Source of the DNA: Stenotrophomonas rhizophila
GTDB lineage: Bacteria > Pseudomonadota > Gammaproteobacteria > Xanthomonadales > Xanthomonadaceae
NCBI RefSeq assembly: GCF_000661955.1
Contig: NZ_CP007597.1
Span: forward strand, 4,301,228-4,365,227
Length of the DNA: 64,000 nucleotides
Reading direction: 5' to 3'
Shown here piece by piece: positions 57,651 to 64,000 of the stretch. Every line of letters starts with the position of its first letter. Position 1 is the first letter of the stretch. Both the position numbers and the translations under genes were made by a program. The notes beneath the pieces were generated by a model. The model searched no databases, was not told the DNA's origin, and worked only from the letters and a program-made list of their open reading frames with translations.

Positions 57651-57785
57651 GTGTCCAACGTCTCCATAGCAGCCCACAGCGCCTGATTACATCACTCACC
57701 CATAGCGAAATCTACGGCGCGCCAGCGCTTGCTACAACGCGACCCCAAGATCCGCACCAGGCGTTGGCACGCCCCGACGCGTCCT

Positions 57786-58265
57786 CTACTGTCCGCTCAT
57801 GGGATAGGAGCCCGCGCAGACGTCGCCTTCCTCCGTCCCTGCTATCCACGCATTGAGCTGTTTGATCCGATCACGCGTCAGCTGCTCATACTCTCCGCTT
57901 TCACACATCGGCAGGACGCTGCCGTAATCGGCGGGGCTCGGGTATCGCGCCGCAATCTGTGCATCGCGAAACACTATCCAGGCGCGTTGTGCGGCCTTGA
58001 ACTTCTCCAGGAAGGCCGTGTCGGTTGCATTGGCGGCCAGCACTTTTGCGTAGATCCGGTTGAGCTCGGCGTCTGCGCTTTTGGCGCTGTTGCTTGCACA
58101 CTGGTTGAGGCCCGCCTGCGACTGGTTGGGGCTGTCACAGGCCATGCCATCGGAGGTATGCGGTGCCGCCGCAGGCGTTGCACTGCCTTTCTTCGCCTCA
58201 GCGTTGGCTACGGTCCCAACGGAGAGGGCGCACGCGAGAGAAAGTACTGCGACAGATACTCTCAT
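57786..58265 (-). CDS. LprI/DUF1311-family exported protein
   Basis: A 159-residue exported protein. Signal peptide: MRVSVAVLSLACALSVGTVANA. The mature part contains CDSPNQSQAGLNQCASNSAKSADAELNRIYAKVL and LEKFKAAQRAWIVFRDAQ, the LprI (DUF1311) pattern of two early cysteines, helical YxxL segments and RAWxxFRD. Some LprI-like proteins inhibit lysozyme; that role is not proved here. The start at 58265 follows AAGGAG ten bases upstream; the longer ATG at 58292 lacks one. It lies 120 bp after the CdiI-like gene on the same strand. Confidence 0.85.
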   Translation of the reverse strand: MRVSVAVLSLACALSVGTVANAEAKKGSATPAAAPHTSDGMACDSPNQSQAGLNQCASNSAKSADAELNRIYAKVLAANATDTAFLEKFKAAQRAWIVFRDAQIAARYPSPADYGSVLPMCESGEYEQLTRDRIKQLNAWIAGTEEGDVCAGSYPMSGQ

Positions 58266-58338
58266 TCGGGTCACTCCTTCAAGGACGCGCATAGGGTGCC
58301 AACAGACTGGCGACCGTTAGGCGCGCCCGCACGGAAAA

Positions 58339-58926
58339 TCAGTTGTTGGCGTCCGGGTTGTCGACCTTGCAGCCCTCGCCGTGGCAGCCCTGGTAGTTGC
58401 CATGGGTGTCAAAGTTTGGATTGCCGTCCTTGTCGAACTGGGGCCGTGTATCGATCGCGTCCGGGTTGTCGACGAGGCAACCATTGCCATGGCAGCCGTC
58501 GTAGTCGCTGCTGCTGTGGTGTTTGTGGCTTTTGTGCGAATTGTCATCGGCCGCTCCCGCCAACAGCGCAGCGAGTACCACGCCGGCAGCCACCGCCCCC
58601 ACGTCATGACCGTGGTCGTCGTAGCGACGCGCATTGGAGTCGTATCCGTCGCCCCTGCCATGGTGGTATCCGCCGACATCCGCAAATACGCCCGCGCAGC
58701 CGTCCGACACCCAGATGTAACCACTGCGCCTGTTGAAGCCCCACGTACTGTTGACGATGCAGGCGCTGGACGAAGATTGGCGAATGAGCTGCGGGGATCT
58801 GAGAGGTCCGGCACCGCACTCGTTGTACTCGAAATGGCGCGACGCGCACTCGACGGTTTCGCCCGCTGCAGCCTGGCCCAGGGGAACCAGACCGATCAGT
58901 ACCACCAAGGAAAGCAAACCTCGCAT
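58339..58926 (-). CDS. DUF3011 protein with duplicated Cys/His tail motif
   Basis: A 195-residue exported protein. Signal peptide: LLSLVVLIGLVPLGQAAAG. The first part has VECASRHFEYNECGAGPLRSPQLIRQSSSSACIVNSTWGFNRRSGYIWVSDGCAGVFADV, the DUF3011 pattern of aromatic and cysteine residues. A hydrophobic stretch GAVAAGVVLAALLAGAA is followed by a histidine- and serine-rich linker. The tail has two near-identical units, GCHGNGCLVDNPDA at 144-157 and GCHGEGCKVDNPDA at 180-193. The unit suggests metal binding, but this is a guess. Start ATG at 58926, preceded by AAGGAG. The gap to the LprI gene is 73 bp. Confidence 0.82.
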   Translation of the reverse strand: MRGLLSLVVLIGLVPLGQAAAGETVECASRHFEYNECGAGPLRSPQLIRQSSSSACIVNSTWGFNRRSGYIWVSDGCAGVFADVGGYHHGRGDGYDSNARRYDDHGHDVGAVAAGVVLAALLAGAADDNSHKSHKHHSSSDYDGCHGNGCLVDNPDAIDTRPQFDKDGNPNFDTHGNYQGCHGEGCKVDNPDANN

Positions 58927-58972
58927 ACGACGCTCCTTGCACGTGGAAGGAAGGTTCACGCCTGCATCCAAC

Positions 58973-59254
58973 TCAACCGCTATAGCCGCGGACGCGCATG
59001 CACTTCTTGATGAGATCCGATTTTTCCATGCCGCGGACCACGCCATCCCCTACTGCGTCGCCGGTGCTTTTTGGCGCTTTTCCATCCCCGGTCGTAGCCT
59101 TGGAGGCGTCGTAATCGCATTCGGCCAGATCGCGCTGCTTCTGCTCTTCGCTTGCACCCGGCTTGCTCCATGCCTTGATCTGGGTGGTGCCACATCCAGC
59201 CAGCATCACTGCACCAGAGAGCACGGCAAACGCGCCAATCAACGTGGTCCGCAT
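58973..59254 (-). CDS. Small lipoprotein, unknown function
   Basis: A 93-residue lipoprotein. MRTTLIGAFAVLSGAVMLAGC ends with lipobox LAGC, so it should be lipidated at residue 21. The rest (GTTQIKAWSKPGASEEQKQRDLAECDYDASKATTGDGK) is a short helical domain with cysteines in AECDYD and KKCMRVRGYSG; the CMRxRGY motif near the C-terminus is found in many small lipoproteins of proteobacteria. The start at 59254 follows GGAG. It lies upstream of the DUF3011 gene on the same strand, with 46 bp between them, so they may be co-transcribed. No partner is recognised. Confidence 0.8.
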   Translation of the reverse strand: MRTTLIGAFAVLSGAVMLAGCGTTQIKAWSKPGASEEQKQRDLAECDYDASKATTGDGKAPKSTGDAVGDGVVRGMEKSDLIKKCMRVRGYSG

Positions 59255-59522
59255 GAGGGCTCCAGTCAATCTGAGATGGCCCGGTTGGCCACGGCTAATT
59301 AACGACGCCAATGGGTGAAAGATCTGTGAGCTGCCTGCTGGTGGTCCGTTCACATAGGCGGGCCGAAGCGCATCGCCTCCCTAGGCGCAGGCGTCGAGAG
59401 CGGAGGCGAAGGAAAGCGTCTAAAGAAGTCAGATGGCCCTTTGATGCGGCCAACGATGATTGAGGTTGTCGGGGCGCGTGGCGATTCCTTTACAGAGCCT
59501 TTGGCCGCAGCAGTTAGAATGG

Positions 59523-60254
59523 CTACAATCGCTGTGCGGAAAACAAAACCATCATGGGCCGCTCCGCCTCTTCGGCAAGTGCTGGGTTAGCTTCAATCTG
59601 CTCCGCAGCCGGCCCCCACTCATTGACGTGGCGAATAGTAAAGCCAGCGGCAATCAACGCGTTCAATGTCGTGCTCAATGTCCGGTGATACTTCACCACC
59701 CCGTCAGCCAGCCAGTTGCTGACGCGCTTGCCTTCGTTCTGGTAATTATTGACCGGCCAAGAACGCTGACCTTCTTCATCGGTGAGCCAAGCCTGACGTG
59801 GTGAGCACGTATAGATCGGGTGCTCCACCGTGAACACAAACCAACCGCCAGGCGGCAGTGCCTGATGGATGGAAGCAAACAGCGGGCCGATGTCCGGAAG
59901 GTAGTGCAGCGTCAGTTGGCTGTAGACCACGTCGAACGCCTGGCTCGGCAGTACGAGCTGCTCCAGATCGCCACGCTGGTAACTGATGTCGGTGTCCTCG
60001 GTGAGCTCTCGAGCTCGTGCGAGCATTTTTTCGGACAAGTCGATACCGAGCACCTTGGCGGCTCCTGCGACTCGTGCCCTGCGGCAGAACCAACCGTATC
60101 CACAGCCAAGGTCCAGAACCCGTTTTCCCGTCAGCACAGGAAGCATAGCCTGGATGGCCGGCCACTCGGGAGCGGCCTCCAGACCGAACTGCGAGCGCGG
60201 CAGTCGGGCATAGCCATCAAAAAAGGCCTGATTGTCGTAGATGTTCTGGGACAC
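59523..60254 (-). CDS. SAM-dependent methyltransferase, class I
   Basis: A 243-residue methyltransferase. AdoMet motif I is VLDLGCGYGWF at about residues 46-56, motif II is GIDLSEKMLARAREL, and motif post-I/III is FDVVYSQLTLHYL. The C-terminus has a typical small-molecule-type beta strand. The N-terminus SQNIYDNQAFFDGYARLPRS is conserved in this group, so I start at the GTG at 60254, which has GGAG seven bases upstream; the open frame extends further to 60518 but into the promoter region. Substrate unknown. It is divergent from the hybrid sensor kinase, with 178 bp between them. Confidence 0.88.
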   Translation of the reverse strand: MSQNIYDNQAFFDGYARLPRSQFGLEAAPEWPAIQAMLPVLTGKRVLDLGCGYGWFCRRARVAGAAKVLGIDLSEKMLARARELTEDTDISYQRGDLEQLVLPSQAFDVVYSQLTLHYLPDIGPLFASIHQALPPGGWFVFTVEHPIYTCSPRQAWLTDEEGQRSWPVNNYQNEGKRVSNWLADGVVKYHRTLSTTLNALIAAGFTIRHVNEWGPAAEQIEANPALAEEAERPMMVLFSAQRL

Positions 60255-60432
60255 GCTGGACTCCGAATCGAATTCAATTCTAGAACCGGTCAACGCCACA
60301 GGAAACACCCTTATTGGCAGTTCCAGCCCCCGTCTGGCCGGAGCTGAACGGACATGCCGACCTCCGCGTGAGGAGACGGCCTTTAAGGATTGGCTGATGG
60401 AGTGGCTTGATGCGTCTCCATAGCATGCTTTC
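60255..60432. promoter_or_regulatory. Divergent promoter region, methyltransferase/kinase
   Basis: 178 bp of lower GC than the flanking genes. It must hold promoters for the methyltransferase (minus) and the sensor kinase (plus). I could not pick -10 or -35 boxes with confidence. Confidence 0.5.
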
Positions 60433-63258
60433 ATGCATCGCCTCCTTCCACAGCACCCCGCGATTGACGCTCCTGCCGTCGCAGCCACCGTGCTGCTGCG
60501 GTGGCTGTCGGCGTGCATCCTGGTGTGCCTGGTCGGTACCGGGATCTTCTACGTCCTCGTTCAGCTTGGCGATGACGTCTCCGTACACAGGCGCGGGATG
60601 AACGCTGCTGCGTATCGAGCGCAGCTTTATGTGGACCAGCGCGAAGCCCTCCTGAACTATCTGGTCGACTCGGTCGTCAACGTCCACACCTCCAGCCAGA
60701 AGGCGCGCGCCTGGAGGCATGACGTTGACCGGAACGTTCGTCGACTCCGATTGGGTACGGCGGGCGACGGACAGGAATTGACTCTGCTCCTGTCGGCACG
60801 GGCTGAACAGACCTTGGCCGATTTTGGCGTGCGCTTGGTGCACATTGACGGCACCTCAGTGGCCGTTCGCTCGGCTGCTCACGAGGAGCCGAGCGCCAGT
60901 TTCATCTCTCGACAACACACCGTGGGAAGCCCGCTGGCGCCGGATGGTGAACGTCCTAGCGATAGCCGGGTGCGCTGGGTTGCACCAACACAGACGGGAT
61001 CGCCTATTTATCTTTATCGGGCGATCGGCGGCGCGGAACCAGACGCTTCCCACTGGCTGGGATTGGCGATTGACTCGGACGCCATGATCAAGACCCTGAA
61101 TGGCAACGGCATTGGCGACTTTGCTTTGCTGGACAAGCACGGGGAGGCAGTCCTGACGCAAGGGGAGCGCTCCCCTTCCGCAAGCTGGATGCGTCGGCAT
61201 GCGCAGGACGAGTTCGGATGGATCTGGGATGGCGCTCGTCCCGAGGGCCTGGCATTGGTCAAGGGCATTGGCGAAGACGGCTGGCGGCTGGTGTACCACG
61301 CGCCCCTGAGCCTGCTGCTGGTTGATATCGCGCCCCATCTGGGCATTTCGCTGCTGATGTCCCTGGCTGGCGTGGTTGCGCTGCGTGCGCTGACCCGACG
61401 CATCGACCGCCAGTTGATCCAGCCGGCGCTGCTACAGCATCGACAACTCCTGGAGAGCTTCGATTTCGGCAGCACAGTGATCGAGATGGCGCCGGTCGGA
61501 GTTTGCGTGCTGCGCGGCCACGATGGCACCCCGATGGTGGAGAACCAGCTTGCACGTGACTGGCTTGGCAACGATGCCGCAGCAGGCGACTGGCTGGGCA
61601 ATCTGCGAACCGGCAATGCGGACCCGCTGGGCGAACGTCGCAGCGCGGACTACACCACCAGCGATGGCCGACAACTCCAGGTGCTGGCCGCTCGGACCCG
61701 CTATCACGGCGAAGATGTCCTGCTGTGCGTTTTCAACGACGTGAGCAGACATCGTCAGATCCAGGCGGCCTTGTCCGCGGCAAAGCAGGCGGCTGACGCC
61801 GCCAGTCAAGCCAAGACTGCCTTTCTTGCCACGATGAGCCACGAGATCCGGACCCCTCTGTATGGCCTGCTCGGCACGCTGGAGCTTTTGGCGCATACGT
61901 CACTGGACGCTCGACAGAGCCAGTACCTTGCAACCATCGAGCAATCCTCTTCGGCCCTGCTTCAGCTGATCAGCGAGATTCTGGATGTGACCAAGATTGA
62001 ATCGGGTCAGCTCACCTTGGTCGTGGCACCGTTTTCCCCTTTGGATCTGGCGGAGTCGACCCTTCGTGCGTATGCGGCAGCCGCTGAACGAAAGGGAATA
62101 CGGATCATGGTATGCACCGACCCCGCGCTGCCGGACCAGGTCCTGGGCGACGCCGGTCGGATTCGGCAGATTCTGGGAAATCTGTTGAGCAACGCGATCA
62201 AATTCACTGACAGCGGGAACATCTGCCTGCGCGTCCGGCTGGTCGCACGTGAGGCGGATATGGTGTCCGTGAGCTGGCAGGTCACCGATACCGGCGTAGG
62301 CATCGCCCAAGCCGAGCATGCGCGTCTGTTCGAACCCTTCCGTCAGATCGGCACACACAACCGCTTGGAAGGTGCCGGGCTGGGATTGTCCATCAGCGAC
62401 CGACTGGTGCGGCTGATGAACGGCGACATCCGTCTGGTCAGCGAGCCCGGCCTGGGCAGCAGTTTCACGATGGTGCTGCCGCTGAAGACCGATTCGCGGG
62501 CCACGCCCGAGGAAAGTGCGCCCAAGTTGCTGGCGCAACCGCTGATCTATGTCCGGTGCTCTGTTTCCGAATTGGCAGATAGTGGAAGCGAATGGCTGCA
62601 GCGGTGGGGTGCCACCGTGCGTCGCTATGAACCGGGGATGCCGCTCGCGCCGGACGAGAACGCCATTCTGCTCGACAGCGATCCACGCGGCTCTCCCCCC
62701 GTCAGCTGGCGGGGTCCCCGCGTCACCGCACTGCCTGATGCAGGCGATACGCCCGTCGTTGATCCGGGGAACCCCCGCCACCTCACCGTCACAATGTTCA
62801 GCATCCGCGCCATTGCAAACGCGTTGGCGCGGCTGCAACAGAGCGACGCCCCTGTACCGATGGCAGCGGTATCCCGACCCGACGCGCTGGATCTGCGGGT
62901 GCTGGTCGCCGAGGACAATCCGATCAATCGCATCATCATGAAGGAGCAGCTGGAAACACTCGGCTGCAGCGTCCTGACAGCAACCGACGGCCAGAATGCT
63001 TTGGAGCTGTGCCGGTCGCAACCGTTCGACGTGGTCTTGACCGACATCAACATGCCGCGCATGAGCGGGCATGCGTTGACCAGAAGCCTGCGTCAGCACG
63101 ACATCCTTTTCCCAGTGATCGGCGCGACAGCCAGCGCCACCCCCGAAGAGCGTGAACGCTGCTTTGCCAGTGGCATGGCCGGCTACCTGGCGAAGCCCGT
63201 GGACATCGGTACCTTGCGCCGCGCCCTGACCCAACTGTCCCACGGAGCACCGGCATGA
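60433..63258 (+). CDS. Hybrid sensor histidine kinase (RcsC-like)
   Basis: A 941-residue membrane kinase. An N-terminal transmembrane helix (RWLSACILVCLVGTGIFYVLVQ, about residues 23-45) is followed by a periplasmic sensory region to about 290, a second helix (ISLLMSLAGVVALRAL, near 300-320), a PAS-like segment, then HisKA with SHEIRTPL and His470, an HATPase with NLLSNAIKF, TDTGVGI and GAGLGLS, a degenerate receiver-like stretch, and a receiver domain with LTDINMP and Asp871. Its stop codon overlaps the ATG of a REC-EAL regulator as ATGA, so the two are coupled. Stimulus unknown. The start at 60433 has no clear ribosome-binding site. Confidence 0.92.
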   Translation: MHRLLPQHPAIDAPAVAATVLLRWLSACILVCLVGTGIFYVLVQLGDDVSVHRRGMNAAAYRAQLYVDQREALLNYLVDSVVNVHTSSQKARAWRHDVDRNVRRLRLGTAGDGQELTLLLSARAEQTLADFGVRLVHIDGTSVAVRSAAHEEPSASFISRQHTVGSPLAPDGERPSDSRVRWVAPTQTGSPIYLYRAIGGAEPDASHWLGLAIDSDAMIKTLNGNGIGDFALLDKHGEAVLTQGERSPSASWMRRHAQDEFGWIWDGARPEGLALVKGIGEDGWRLVYHAPLSLLLVDIAPHLGISLLMSLAGVVALRALTRRIDRQLIQPALLQHRQLLESFDFGSTVIEMAPVGVCVLRGHDGTPMVENQLARDWLGNDAAAGDWLGNLRTGNADPLGERRSADYTTSDGRQLQVLAARTRYHGEDVLLCVFNDVSRHRQIQAALSAAKQAADAASQAKTAFLATMSHEIRTPLYGLLGTLELLAHTSLDARQSQYLATIEQSSSALLQLISEILDVTKIESGQLTLVVAPFSPLDLAESTLRAYAAAAERKGIRIMVCTDPALPDQVLGDAGRIRQILGNLLSNAIKFTDSGNICLRVRLVAREADMVSVSWQVTDTGVGIAQAEHARLFEPFRQIGTHNRLEGAGLGLSISDRLVRLMNGDIRLVSEPGLGSSFTMVLPLKTDSRATPEESAPKLLAQPLIYVRCSVSELADSGSEWLQRWGATVRRYEPGMPLAPDENAILLDSDPRGSPPVSWRGPRVTALPDAGDTPVVDPGNPRHLTVTMFSIRAIANALARLQQSDAPVPMAAVSRPDALDLRVLVAEDNPINRIIMKEQLETLGCSVLTATDGQNALELCRSQPFDVVLTDINMPRMSGHALTRSLRQHDILFPVIGATASATPEERERCFASGMAGYLAKPVDIGTLRRALTQLSHGAPA

Positions 63259-64000
63259 CCATCCGCCATGTACTGATCCTGGAAGACCAGGCCTTCCAAC
63301 GCAGCATGCTGGCTCAGCTCTTCAACAGCGCATCGAGAACCCACGCAGATACCTCGGGCGATGGCGCCGATGCGCTGGCGATGTGCCACTGGCGTCCCTA
63401 CGACCTGGTCGTCACCGACATGATGATGCCCGGGGTGGACGGCATTCAGTTCATCCAGAGCCTGGCTGCCCAGGATCGGAAGCCGGCACTGGTATTGGTC
63501 AGCTCGGCGTCGACACGCATGATGTTCTCCGCCCGTCTGATGGCCGAATCCTTGGGATTCAGCGTGCTTGCGGTACTCCCAAAGCCCGTATCCCCTGGCG
63601 ATGTTGCCGATGTAATGGCGTTGTTGAGCCAAAAGCAGGAAGGCGCGCATCGCGTCGCCGCCGTCAGCAAGGAGGCCAAGCTCCCGTTGGCAGCAAGCCG
63701 CGACACGTTGTGGCGGGCCATGAAGAGCGGTGAGATCACGGCGTGGTTCCAGCCGAAAAAATCGCTGGGCTCCGGCCTTGTGGTGGCGGCCGAAGCGTTG
63801 GTCCGCTGGTGCCACCCAGAACAGGGCTTGATATCGCCCGGTCAGTTTCTCCCGCTGATCCAGGAAAACGCACTCGAGCTGGCACTACTGCGGCACATGG
63901 TGAAGATGAGCGTTCTCGCGCAGGCCCAGTGGCGCGCGAGGGGCTTTCGAATTCCCGTATCAGTCAATTTGCCTCCCCATCTCCTGGAAAGAAGCACCCT
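63255..64000 (+). CDS. Response regulator with EAL domain, truncated by the window
   Basis: A receiver-EAL protein of which only the first 248 residues are in the window. The receiver (1-125) has LILEDQAFQ, VVTDMMMPGVDG with the phosphorylated aspartate near residue 56, and VLPKPVSPG. The EAL domain begins ITAWFQPKKSLGSGLVVAAEALVRWCHPEQGLISPGQFLPLIQENALE, with AEALVRW containing the signature glutamate, and VSVNLPPHLLE with the asparagine. It resembles VieA-type regulators in which phosphorylation controls c-di-GMP hydrolysis. The gene overlaps the sensor kinase stop by four bases, so they are likely partners. The C-terminus continues past base 64000. Confidence 0.93.
   Translation, partial: MTIRHVLILEDQAFQRSMLAQLFNSASRTHADTSGDGADALAMCHWRPYDLVVTDMMMPGVDGIQFIQSLAAQDRKPALVLVSSASTRMMFSARLMAESLGFSVLAVLPKPVSPGDVADVMALLSQKQEGAHRVAAVSKEAKLPLAASRDTLWRAMKSGEITAWFQPKKSLGSGLVVAAEALVRWCHPEQGLISPGQFLPLIQENALELALLRHMVKMSVLAQAQWRARGFRIPVSVNLPPHLLERST

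Overview
The window looks like a chromosomal segment of a Stenotrophomonas-type member of the Xanthomonadaceae. Support: high GC with GC-rich third positions; at least nine short palindromes beginning GTAG, the signature of SMAG repeats of Stenotrophomonas maltophilia; a complete oleABCD long-chain olefin cluster; a tight ubiJ-ubiB pair; a BvgAS-like phosphorelay; and several TonB-dependent receptors. No rRNA, tRNA, phage, insertion sequence or CRISPR array was seen.

Layout. 1-4.6 kb: end of a LysR regulator, an unknown protein, a YnfM-type MFS exporter, a short signal peptidase I, and two tandem degenerate relatives of type II dehydroquinase, followed by two large inverted repeats. 4.6-13.6 kb: housekeeping genes (dcp lipoprotein, acyltransferase, arfB, DUF2059, truC, ubiJ-ubiB, ddlA, DUF1328). 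13.7-19.1 kb: ole cluster on the minus strand (oleA, terminator-like hairpin, oleB, a YkgJ-type gene on the plus strand, then overlapping oleC-oleD). 19.2-28.9 kb: DUF4156 lipoprotein, double-domain M16 peptidase, a secreted VRP-repeat protein behind a sigma-54-like promoter, trmL, glutaryl-CoA dehydrogenase, GNAT, ETF-ubiquinone oxidoreductase and a small lipoprotein cytochrome c. 28.9-33.2 kb: divergent BvgS-like kinase and BvgA-like regulator.

33.3-38.9 kb: glycine-zipper protein, phosphotransferase, then a TPP riboswitch controlling a TonB receptor and a PnuT transporter (thiamine uptake), and an AraC/VOC pair. 38.9-44.3 kb: a TonB receptor and a Tat-exported phospholipase C overlapping by GTGA and preceded by a likely Pho box, plus an alpha/beta hydrolase. 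44.5-49.4 kb: autoregulated tetR-MFP-RND efflux operon with two palindromic operators. 49.5-60.3 kb: accessory-looking region with lower GC in places: an EAL protein, a small operon (barrel protein, tautomerase, metallo-beta-lactamase-fold hydrolase) divergent from a LysR gene, many solitary exported proteins, and copies of a dispersed GGCCAGAAGCGG repeat. 60.4-64 kb: hybrid sensor kinase overlapping a REC-EAL regulator that runs off the end.

The most promising leads are the Pho-box/TonB-receptor/phospholipase operon, the tandem dehydroquinase-like pseudoenzymes, the VRP-repeat secreted protein with its regulatory region, SMAG elements whose GTAG supplies the stop codon of two genes, and the LysR-divergent tautomerase operon. 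Families were recognised by eye; no database search was run.
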